Of a DNA stretch of 64,000 nt, positions 57,112 to 64,000 are shown piece by piece. The DNA is from Bellilinea sp040754815 (GTDB lineage: Bacteria; Chloroflexota; Anaerolineae; Anaerolineales; Anaerolineaceae), in the NCBI GenBank assembly GCA_040754815.1, contig JBFMBX010000005.1, positions 1 through 64,000 of the forward strand, written 5' to 3'. The notes beneath the pieces are model-generated. The model searched no databases. It saw nothing but the letters and a program-made list of their open reading frames with translations, and was not told where the DNA came from. A program made the position numbers and the translations under genes. The stretch's first letter is position 1, and each line of letters starts with the position of its first letter.

Positions 57112-59709
57112 ATGATGGGAAGAAACGCGGGCACACCATGGCTGCGCCGGGCGCTGCAGGCGCTGATTATCCTGCTGCTGATGCCAACGCTGGTGGTCAG
57201 CGCGCAAACACCTAGCGGCGATCCTATTCAGCTGGGCAAGACCGATCTGGCATCGCGCGGCTACCCGGACGACGAGGGCAAGACCTACGGTTTGGGCAGT
57301 CAGGGCAATTCGGTGTATACCAGCCTCTCGTGGTTCGAAGACGTGACACATAATAATGCCAAACTGGCTTTTGCTTCGGCGGCCAACAACTTGATGAAGG
57401 ACGATAATTCCGGTCAGGTGATACTGGATGGAGACACCCTTTGCCAGAGCGAAGTCAGCAGCGAACAGCGCGGCTGCTACGATGTCTTTCTTCAGAACCC
57501 CCTCAATCTCATGCTTGACTCGATTGCAAACCCCGTCTTCGTCACCGGCTTTCAAACGGATGTGGAAGGCGATGCCCTGTTCCCCACCCTCTCGGATGAC
57601 GGCAAGTACCTTGTCTTTCAATCCGGCACAGAATACCAAAACTTTGACGATTCTGCTCAACTCGAAACGGACATCTTTCTGGCAATTTTACCGGAAGATC
57701 ACGACCCTAAGAACAAACCCTGGCTTTTCCGCGTTTCGGCCGGGCAAACCACCGGCGGCGACGCCTTCCCCGGCGCCGATGCGGGGTTTCATTCCGGCAA
57801 TGTGGACTGCAACCCGGTTACCTACGGCACCAATCACACCACCCCGCCCGCCTGCCGCGTCCACCCCCTGACCCAGACCGCCAAGCCCAACTTCTCCCAT
57901 CCCCACCCGGTTGCCGATGTGACCTTTATCGAGTCCGACGGTGTGTATGTGGTGTTTGAATCGATGGCCGATTTGGGCGAAAACAGCAACGGCTACGTCA
58001 AAGATATCTTCCTCCGTCAGGTGACGGATGATGCACAAACCTTTACGCAAGATCTTCCGCACACCCTGCTCAGCCGCGGCTGTGATTACGGTACCGGCCA
58101 GCACACGGCGCCGGCCAACGGCGATTCGTACCACCCCGTCTTCGTGCCCGATCTGCACAAAGATTTCAATAATAATGGTGATTTTGACCCTGAAGAATGG
58201 ATGGAACCCAGCGGGCGGTACATCGTTTTCGTTTCGCGCGCCACCAATCTGGACTGCAGCATCCCGCCGGAACAGTACCCGGCAGACAACCCCAGCGATC
58301 CTCTGCACCGGCGGCGCGCCAACATCTTCCTGCTCGACCGCGGCGCGGATCTGGATAAGGTGGAAGATGACAAAATCACCCTGCTGAGCAAGGGGCTGGA
58401 CGGCAAACCCGCCAACGGCGCCTCCGAATACCCGGCGGTGACCGGCTACAAAGACCCCAACACTAATGATCTCAAACTGTACATCGCCTTCCAGTCCAGC
58501 GCATCCAATCTGGTAGCGGATGACACCAACGGCTACACCGATATCTTCCTCTACGAAGCCAACCTCAGCAGTCCCGCCAGCGGCGCCATTCGCCCCATCT
58601 CCCGCGCCACCGGTGAAAGCGGTTATTACGGCGAACAGGCCAACGCGCCGTCGTACAGCCCGGCCATCGCCGGTGACGGCCGGCTGATTACCTTCACCTC
58701 CTACGCCACCAATCTGGTGGTGGGCGACGACAACACCTCCTGCCAGCTGAGCGGCAGCGGCATCGAAGGCTGGGTGAGCAACAACTGCCCGGATATCTTT
58801 GCCCGCCGCTGGGGGGTGAACCAGACGTGGCGCGTTTCGCTGACCACCGTGGGCGAGCAGGCGCAGTGGAACTCCAACTTCAGTTCGCTGAGCCTGAACG
58901 GGCGTTATGTGGCCTTTTCCTCCGGGGCGGATATGCTCAACGAGGGCGAGGGCGTGCCCTACCAGCAGGTCTATCTGCGCGATCAGGGCAACCCGCCCGG
59001 CAACCCCAACATTCAGCCCACCTTTTATAATTTTGGCGTGCTGCCGTTCGGCCAGACCGCCACCAAGGATTTTCGGGTGAACTATCTGGCGGAGTTGAAA
59101 TTCCTCGGATTGGAAATCAGTGAAGGGAGTGAATACTTCCAAATCGAATCAACCGATTGCGTGCCGAATCAGGATTATTCTGCCGATGATTACTGCACTT
59201 TTACCATCCGATTCACCGCCCCGAATTTTTCCACCCTCCAAGTGCGCGGCAAGGCCAAATACACGGTGGAAGGTCATGATCCCTTCACCGGCTTAAACAA
59301 ACAGCGCTACGTCGAAATCGGTCTGGTCGGGGCAACGCCGGTGTACGACGTGAATATCCCGGACGATCCCATTCCCACCACTTTGAACTGGGGGGTGACG
59401 CGCACCGAAGTGCTGCGGGTGGTCAACGCGGGCAACTACGTCGATTCGTTTGACCTGACGATGGAGCATTTCAGCGGCTGTCCCTTCACCTACACCTATG
59501 ACCCGGACGAGCTGACCAACCTGCAGGCGGGCGAAGAGGGAACGGTGACGGTGCGCATCACCGCCACTCAACCCAACTGTCAGGACGAAGAGGCCAATAA
59601 GGTCATCCTGACGGCCACCTCCCGGGGGGATGCGGGTAAATTCTTCCAGCGGTTGATCGAGACTTCGTCGGGAGACGCCTACATCTACCTGCCGCTGGTG
59701 CGCAAGTAA
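57112..59709 (+). CDS. Secreted PD40/TolB-like beta-propeller protein
   Basis: An 865-residue secreted protein. A signal peptide covers about residues 1-30 (ALIILLLMPTLVVSAQ). At least six propeller blades follow, with the pattern of PD40 repeats: LVFQSGTEYQNF, YVVFESMADLGENSNGYVKD, YIVFVSRATNLDC, YIAFQSSASNLVADDTNGYT, ITFTSYATNLVVGDDN and YVAFSSGADMLNEGEG, each leading to a D-I/V-F/Y-L strand. Residues about 640-860 are two immunoglobulin-like sections (NFGVLPFGQTATKDF, TVTVRITATQPNC). The C-terminus is YIYLPLVRK, an ending I associate with secreted proteins of this phylum. GGAGG lies before the ATG at 57112. Confidence 0.85.
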   Translation: MMGRNAGTPWLRRALQALIILLLMPTLVVSAQTPSGDPIQLGKTDLASRGYPDDEGKTYGLGSQGNSVYTSLSWFEDVTHNNAKLAFASAANNLMKDDNSGQVILDGDTLCQSEVSSEQRGCYDVFLQNPLNLMLDSIANPVFVTGFQTDVEGDALFPTLSDDGKYLVFQSGTEYQNFDDSAQLETDIFLAILPEDHDPKNKPWLFRVSAGQTTGGDAFPGADAGFHSGNVDCNPVTYGTNHTTPPACRVHPLTQTAKPNFSHPHPVADVTFIESDGVYVVFESMADLGENSNGYVKDIFLRQVTDDAQTFTQDLPHTLLSRGCDYGTGQHTAPANGDSYHPVFVPDLHKDFNNNGDFDPEEWMEPSGRYIVFVSRATNLDCSIPPEQYPADNPSDPLHRRRANIFLLDRGADLDKVEDDKITLLSKGLDGKPANGASEYPAVTGYKDPNTNDLKLYIAFQSSASNLVADDTNGYTDIFLYEANLSSPASGAIRPISRATGESGYYGEQANAPSYSPAIAGDGRLITFTSYATNLVVGDDNTSCQLSGSGIEGWVSNNCPDIFARRWGVNQTWRVSLTTVGEQAQWNSNFSSLSLNGRYVAFSSGADMLNEGEGVPYQQVYLRDQGNPPGNPNIQPTFYNFGVLPFGQTATKDFRVNYLAELKFLGLEISEGSEYFQIESTDCVPNQDYSADDYCTFTIRFTAPNFSTLQVRGKAKYTVEGHDPFTGLNKQRYVEIGLVGATPVYDVNIPDDPIPTTLNWGVTRTEVLRVVNAGNYVDSFDLTMEHFSGCPFTYTYDPDELTNLQAGEEGTVTVRITATQPNCQDEEANKVILTATSRGDAGKFFQRLIETSSGDAYIYLPLVRK

Positions 59710-59713
59710 GCCG

Positions 59714-59965
59714 CGCCGGAGACCCCCGCTACGCTCGCTGGCGCTCGCAATGACTTAAGGGTTTACGTCATTGCGAGCCGCCGTCAGGCGGCGTGGCAAT
59801 CTCCCGCAGGGCCATCGAAAAGGTCAGGCGGGAGATTCTCACCTGCACTGCACCAAACGCAGTGCGGTGCAAGTGTCGCTTCGCTCAGAATGACATTAAT
59901 TGGCCGGGCGGTGCAGTGCCGCTTCGCTCGGAATGACGTTAACTCAGGTGCAAGGGCCGCTGATG
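59714..59965. repeat. Dispersed intergenic repeat, copy E
   Basis: It contains GTCATTGCGAGCCGCCGTCA, GGCGTGGCAATCTCCCGCAG, TGCGGTGCAAGTGTCGCTTC and GCTTCGCTCGGAATGACGTT, in the opposite order and strand to copy C. Two small internal duplications of the CGCTTCGCTC-GAATGAC motif occur at 59876-59893 and 59921-59938. It fills the whole gap between the propeller protein and the aminotransferase. Confidence 0.75.
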
Positions 59966-59977
59966 TTCGGAATGCTC

Positions 59978-61141
59978 TTACAGCCGGTTGACGAACCGTT
60001 CGATGCGCCGCAGGGCTTCTTCGATCTTCTCGTAGGCCGTGGCGTAGGAAATGCGGCAAAAGCCCTCGCCGCCCGCGCCAAACGAATTGCCCGGCACCAC
60101 CGCCACCTTTTCTTCCTGCAGCAGGCGCGTGGCAAAGGTCTCATCATCCAGCCCGGTCACGCTGACCTTGGGGAAGGCGTAAAACGCGCCTTTGGGTTCA
60201 AAGGTGGGCAGACCGATGCGGTTGAGTTCCGGCACCAGCATTCGGCGGCGGCGGTCGTATTCCTCCACCATCGCCATCACCGATTCGTCTTCATCCCGAA
60301 TGGCCACCACGGCGGCATCCTGCGCAATGGTGGGGGCGGACATGACCGTGTACTGGTGCACGCGCAGCAGACCCTGCAAGATGGGCGCCGGCGCGCAGGC
60401 GTAGCCGATGCGCCAGCCGGTCATGGCATAATCTTTGGAAAAGCCGCCCAGCAGAACGGTGCGCTCGCGCATATTGGGCAGGCTGGGGAAGCACACATGC
60501 CGGTGGCCGCCGTAAACCAGCCGGTCGTAAATTTCATCGGAGATCACAATCAGGTCGTACTTCTCGGCGATGCGGGCAATTTCCAGCAGACGCTCACGGG
60601 TGGCCACCGCGCCGGTGGGGTTGTTGGGGAAGCCCAGCAAAATGGCCTTGGTGCGCGGAGTCACCGCCGCCTCGATGCGCGCCGGGTCCACATCGAAGTT
60701 ATCTTCCATGCGGCAGGCAATTTCCACCGGCACACCGCCCGCCAGATGCACCTCCGCCTGATAGGCCACGAAACACGGCGTGGGGATGATCACCTCATCG
60801 CCGGGGTTGAGCAGTGCGGTTGCGGTCAGGTAGAGCGCTTCGGAGCCGCCCACGGTGATCACCACTTCGCTGGTGGGGTCGTACTGCACGCCGTATAAAC
60901 GCTCCAGATTGGCCGTCAGCGCGCGGCGCAGTTCCAGCGTGCCGGCATTGGAGGTGTAGTGGGTACGCCCCTGCTGGAGGGAGCGGATGCCCGCTTCGAC
61001 CACCGGACGGGGGGTATCGAAATCCGGTTCGCCGATTCCCAGCGAAATGACATCCTGCATGGTGGCCGCAATATCAAAAAAGCGGCGGATGCCGGAGGGT
61101 TTGAGTGAGGCTACCCGCTGAGAGAGATACGATTCGCGCAT
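59978..61141 (-). CDS. Class I/II pyridoxal-phosphate aminotransferase
   Basis: A 387-residue fold-type I aminotransferase of the aspartate/aromatic group. It has SLGIGEPDFDTPRPVVEAG, YTSNAGTLELRRAL, LLGFPNNPTGAV, the PLP-contacting VISDEIYDRLVY, and the Schiff-base Lys in GGFSKDYAMTGWRIGYA. The C-terminal Arg motif is GFCRISYAT. It might transaminate the hydroxyphenylpyruvate made through the tyrA branch, but it is far from that operon and could equally act on aspartate or alanine. The start at 61141 is chosen because AAGGAG is five bases upstream. Confidence 0.92.
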   Translation of the reverse strand: MRESYLSQRVASLKPSGIRRFFDIAATMQDVISLGIGEPDFDTPRPVVEAGIRSLQQGRTHYTSNAGTLELRRALTANLERLYGVQYDPTSEVVITVGGSEALYLTATALLNPGDEVIIPTPCFVAYQAEVHLAGGVPVEIACRMEDNFDVDPARIEAAVTPRTKAILLGFPNNPTGAVATRERLLEIARIAEKYDLIVISDEIYDRLVYGGHRHVCFPSLPNMRERTVLLGGFSKDYAMTGWRIGYACAPAPILQGLLRVHQYTVMSAPTIAQDAAVVAIRDEDESVMAMVEEYDRRRRMLVPELNRIGLPTFEPKGAFYAFPKVSVTGLDDETFATRLLQEEKVAVVPGNSFGAGGEGFCRISYATAYEKIEEALRRIERFVNRL

Positions 61142-61218
61142 GGTGACTCCTTGTCTGGAATGGAGAGAATGTGATTCAGACACCTTTTTCCCAATCCTCG
61201 TGGTTCAAAAATTCGTCC

Positions 61219-61431
61219 TCAAACGGCGTGGATGCGCCATTCGTCGTACAACTCGCCGTAAAACAGTTCGAACACCCGCCCATCTTTAACCCGCACCCGA
61301 AAGCGCTTGCCGCCGGGGATGCGCCATTCGGCCTCGATGGCTTCGATTTCCAGCCGCTCGCCTTCCCAGTGCAGGGCCACCGGCCGTTCGGCATATTCAT
61401 AACCGGAATGGCACTCGACCGGCTCGTTCAT
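61219..61431 (-). CDS. Small beta-rich protein, DUF6504-like layout
   Basis: A 70-residue protein: MNEPVECHSG, then YAERPVALHWEGERLEIEAI, EAEWRIPGGKRFRVRVKDGR and VFELFYGELYDEWRIHAV. The succession of strands with W-x-G, E-W-R, F-R-V and F-E-L resembles small proteins of the DUF6504 type, of unknown function. The ATG at 61431 overlaps the stop codon of the sugar nucleotidyltransferase gene (ATGA), so the two are coupled. An ATG at 61443 is also possible. Confidence 0.65.
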   Translation of the reverse strand: MNEPVECHSGYEYAERPVALHWEGERLEIEAIEAEWRIPGGKRFRVRVKDGRVFELFYGELYDEWRIHAV

Positions 61432-62441
61432 TCCTTCAGCCATGAGTTATCCCCCACATTCAGGCGCACGGGCCTGCCCTCCACCACCACCTGCCGGCCG
61501 ATAATCGAGTCGCTGACCACCTTGTGCTGCAGGCGGCTGGCTTCATCCACAATGCTGTTTCGGATGACCGCATCCTCCACCACGCAGTCTTTGCCGATGG
61601 AAACATGCGGCCCGATGACCGCCCGGCGCACCTGCGCCGCGGGATGCACGAACACCGGCGGGATGATGGTTACCTGCGGGCGTTCGGCAGCCGAGGCAGA
61701 ATTATCGTAGCCGTGTTCGAGCAGGTAGCGGTTGGTTTCCAGCACCGCATCGGGAATGCCGGCATCCAGCCAGACTTCCACCTGCCGCGTGCGCATGCGC
61801 GCGCCGCGTTCCAGCAGGATGTTGACCGCATCGGCGAGGAAGAACTCGTTTTTCAGGGTCAGGTTGCGGCGGAACTGTTCCTCGATGGCCGAAAGCAGGT
61901 CCTCGGCGCGCTTGAAGTAGTAAAAGCCCACCACGACCAGATTGTTGCTCACGTCCTGCGGTTTTTCCACCAGCCGGGTGACCCAGCCCTGTTCGTCCAC
62001 CACCGCAACGCCGAAACGGCGCGGGTCTTCCACCGGCTTCACCCACGCCAGCCCGTCCTCTTCCACCTGATCCAGCCGCGAAAGATCGGTTTCAATCAGG
62101 GTATCCGAAAAGGCCATCAGCATCGGGCCGTGCAGGTACTCGCGCGCCAGATAAAGCGCATCTGACTGCCCGCGCATGACTTCCTGAATGACATAGTGGG
62201 CTTTCTTTTCGGGGTGATTCTGGCGCATGTGCGCTTCCACCTGCTCGCGCTGGTTCGGCCCGATGATAAAGATGTACTCCACATCCAGCGATTTGGGCAG
62301 GCTGTTGAATTGTTCCAGCACATAATCCAGCACGGTTTTACCGGCAATGGCAATCAGCGGTTTGGGCTTGCTCCACGTGTGCGGGCGCATGCGGCTGCCC
62401 AGCCCGGCCATGGGAACGGCAATTTTGAGGGTATCGGCCAC
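61428..62441 (-). CDS. Sugar-1-phosphate nucleotidyltransferase
   Basis: A 337-residue protein. Residues 1-235 are a nucleotidyltransferase domain with IAVPMAGLGSRMRPHTWSKP and KPLIAIAGKTVLDYVLEQF (the G-x-G-x-R and K-P-K-P-L motifs), MAFSDTLIETDLS and VEKPQDVSNNLVVVGFYYFK. Residues 250-337 are a short left-handed beta-helix (PPVFVHPAAQVRRAVIGPHV, SIGKDCVVEDAVIRNSIVDE). This resembles RmlA-long/GlmU-like enzymes that make dTDP- or UDP-sugars for surface polymers. The exact sugar is not predictable. GGAGGTCGTTGTG lies upstream of the ATG. Confidence 0.9.
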   Translation of the reverse strand: MADTLKIAVPMAGLGSRMRPHTWSKPKPLIAIAGKTVLDYVLEQFNSLPKSLDVEYIFIIGPNQREQVEAHMRQNHPEKKAHYVIQEVMRGQSDALYLAREYLHGPMLMAFSDTLIETDLSRLDQVEEDGLAWVKPVEDPRRFGVAVVDEQGWVTRLVEKPQDVSNNLVVVGFYYFKRAEDLLSAIEEQFRRNLTLKNEFFLADAVNILLERGARMRTRQVEVWLDAGIPDAVLETNRYLLEHGYDNSASAAERPQVTIIPPVFVHPAAQVRRAVIGPHVSIGKDCVVEDAVIRNSIVDEASRLQHKVVSDSIIGRQVVVEGRPVRLNVGDNSWLKE

Positions 62442-62597
62442 AACGACCTCCTGAGTTAGGGAGTATCCATCCTATTGTAACATTGCCAGCCGCTGGTTTG
62501 GAATGGAAAGAAATCCCCGAATCGGGGGATGATTGGCGGTTTTTGAAGGGTTTTATTTTAAGAACACGGGGCAGGCGTTTGCCTGCCCCGGCCCTGT
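62442..62597 (-). terminator. Two hairpins after the M3 peptidase gene
   Basis: GGGGCAGGC and GCCTGCCCC (62569-62577 and 62581-62589 on the plus strand, loop GTTT reading into the stem end) form a strong stem just after the peptidase stop codon, followed on the minus strand by GTGTTCTTAAAATAAAA. A second hairpin, ATCCCC with GGGGAT, is near 62512-62528. The first is a plausible terminator with a weak T-run. Confidence 0.55.
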
Positions 62598-64000
62598 TCA
62601 AAGTTCCAGCCGTTCGGCCATCAAGCTCGCCACACTGCCCAGCGTGGCGGCATCGAAAGCAAAGCGCGCCCCGGCCGCGCCGAACAACTGCGGCAGGCCG
62701 ACCGAATTGCCCAGCGCCAGCGCGCGGCGGTAGGCACTCACCGCCCCCGGCCGGTCTTTGAGCGCGTTGCGCCACACCTGCCCGGCACCCAACTGCGCCA
62801 GCCCGTATTCCACGTAGTAAAACGGAATCTGGAAGATGTGCAGTTTGCGGTGCCAGCCCGTCCGGCGGATATCCTCCAGACCGCTCCAGTCCACGCCGAC
62901 CATGAAGCGCTGCCAGAGGGCATCCCATGCCTCATCGCAGGCGGCCGGGTTGAGGGCCTCTTCGGGGTGGGTGTAGGCCCAGTGCTGAAAGCCGTCCACC
63001 ACCGCCATATACGGCCAGAACAGCAGGCTGCGCTCCACATGCTCGTTGAAGGCGCGGCGGGCGTCTTCCTCGGAGTAGAAACCGCCATGCTGCCGGCTGA
63101 GGTACGGCCCGGCCAGAAATTCCATGCCCATCGAAGCCACCTCGGCAAACTCAATCGGCGAGCCGCGCAGCTGACCCAGCGGCAGGCCGGCCGCCTCGAA
63201 AACATGGAACGAATGCCCGCCTTCGTGCAGTAAAGTCTGCACATCGTCATGCAGGCCGACGGCGTTCATGAAGATGAAGGGGCGCTGTTGAACGGGGAAG
63301 GCGGTGCAGTAGCCGCCGGGGGCTTTGTTCTTTCGGTTTTCTAAATCCAGCAGATTCTCGCGGATCATGGTATCGAAGTAACCGCCCAGCGTATCATCCA
63401 CCGCGTGAAAGACGGCGGAGGTTTTTTGCTTCAACTCGTCAATCGTCTGGTAGGGGCGCAGCGGCGGCAGCCCCTCGGGGTCAACATCCAGATCCCACGG
63501 GCGCAGGCTCTCCAGCCCCAACTGGCGGCGGCGTTTTTCGTAAATCTTGGCGGCAATCGGCACAATCACCTGCTCGATGGCATCGCGGAAGGTCTGGCAG
63601 TCGGCCGGGGTGTAATCATGGCGGTGGAACTGCACCCAGCGGTAAGCGCGAAAATCGGGCTTGCCGGCATTGGCGGCAATCTGCTGGCGCAGTTTGAAGA
63701 AGCGCACCCACAGATCGTTGAACGCCTCGCGGTCGGCCAGCTGACGTTCGGCGGCCAGCCGCCAGGCCTGCTCGCGCCGGGCGCGGTCGGTTTCCTGATA
63801 GACCGGGCGCAGTTGAGTGAGGGTTACTTCTTTGCCGTCCCAAACAACCGTCTGTTTGCCGGCAATCTGATCGTATTCCAGCCCCAGTTTGTGTTCTTCC
63901 GAAAGCAGGGGCAGGTTTTCTTCGCGGAACAGTTCGGCATCATCACGGTAGTTGCGCAGGGGAATTTCAAAACTGGCCGGTTTCAGCCCGCTTTCCAGCA
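62598..64000 (-). CDS. M3-family oligoendopeptidase, partial (N-terminus missing)
   Basis: The frame is open from the right window edge to the stop at 62598, 467 codons. The edge begins within LESGLKPASFEIPLRNYRDD. The zinc motif is HEGGH in VQTLLHEGGHSFHVFEAAG, with the second-sphere Glu in PIEFAEVASMGMEFL, both typical of M3B oligopeptidases (PepF-like). GLPPLRPYQTIDELK, GYCTAFPVQQRPFIFMN and the late YYVEYGLAQLGAGQVWRNAL are also family features. It degrades small peptides in the cytoplasm. About 100 N-terminal residues should lie outside the window. Confidence 0.9.
   Translation of the reverse strand, partial: LESGLKPASFEIPLRNYRDDAELFREENLPLLSEEHKLGLEYDQIAGKQTVVWDGKEVTLTQLRPVYQETDRARREQAWRLAAERQLADREAFNDLWVRFFKLRQQIAANAGKPDFRAYRWVQFHRHDYTPADCQTFRDAIEQVIVPIAAKIYEKRRRQLGLESLRPWDLDVDPEGLPPLRPYQTIDELKQKTSAVFHAVDDTLGGYFDTMIRENLLDLENRKNKAPGGYCTAFPVQQRPFIFMNAVGLHDDVQTLLHEGGHSFHVFEAAGLPLGQLRGSPIEFAEVASMGMEFLAGPYLSRQHGGFYSEEDARRAFNEHVERSLLFWPYMAVVDGFQHWAYTHPEEALNPAACDEAWDALWQRFMVGVDWSGLEDIRRTGWHRKLHIFQIPFYYVEYGLAQLGAGQVWRNALKDRPGAVSAYRRALALGNSVGLPQLFGAAGARFAFDAATLGSVASLMAERLEL

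Noticed and set aside
57688..59142. 484-codon minus-strand frame opposite the propeller protein
   Set aside because: Shadow frame; the plus strand has a signal peptide and repeated blades.
1..64000. tRNA, rRNA or transposase genes
   Set aside because: None was recognised on reading the intergenic regions, but a covariance search was not possible, so a missed tRNA cannot be excluded.

Overview
The window looks like chromosome from a GC-rich member of the Chloroflexota, most likely class Anaerolineae. I infer this from gene style, not from a marker gene. The signs are lipoproteins with Thr-Pro linkers, many multi-spanning GT-C-type glycosyltransferases, a secreted protein ending in YLPLVRK, and short dispersed repeats between genes. 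No rRNA or tRNA gene was recognised. Both ends are cut: a lipoprotein on the left and an M3 peptidase on the right.

Layout. 1-3056: lipoproteins, a CPBP protease and two GNAT acetyltransferases. 3156-5879: clpC with its own promoter and terminator. 5921-8662: a signalling run (roadblock protein, V4R-domain protein, response regulator with a decayed GGDEF domain) ending in a dolichol-phosphate-mannose-synthase-like enzyme. 8685-10968: a 60-bp inverted-repeat element, a CRISPR leader with a clear promoter, 23 identical 36-bp repeats with 22 spacers, a structured tail, a truncated repeat and a DUF559 nuclease remnant. There are no cas genes in the window. 11041-12369: NfeD-type membrane protease.

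12555-20525: a tightly coupled aromatic operon, aroH-aroF-tyrA-aroA-aroE-aroC-aroKB-aroQ. Together these cover every step from DAHP synthesis to chorismate, then on to prephenate and hydroxyphenylpyruvate. In front of it lies a promoter, a 25-codon leader peptide with two Phe and four Tyr codons within eight codons, and a strong intrinsic terminator just before aroH. This reads as a Phe/Tyr-sensing transcription attenuator and is the clearest new regulatory system here.

20539-40384: a mixed housekeeping and cell-envelope region with a CapA-like lipoprotein, GrpB, four membrane glycosyltransferases, a site-2 protease, SurE, a CYTH protein, an Lgt-like protein, a two-gene glutamine-dependent NAD synthetase, an ABC-F ATPase, a ferredoxin, a GT4 enzyme with an odd C-terminal domain, and a DedA protein. 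Several genes here have a -10 box only 6-10 bases before the start codon, which suggests leaderless transcripts.

40385-46473: a repeat-rich gap with a 143-bp tandem duplication, then three minus-strand pilus-like genes (TadE, TadG with a vWA domain, and a TadE-PA14 chimera). 46878-56864: a divergent ten-gene phage-derived block with small and large terminase, portal, a protease-capsid fusion with an internal start, GH25 endolysin, holin-like protein, small protein, connector-like protein and two large unknown proteins. It lacks any recognisable integrase, replication gene, tail tube or tape measure. 57112-64000: a secreted beta-propeller protein, an aminotransferase, a small unknown protein, a sugar nucleotidyltransferase and the partial M3 peptidase.
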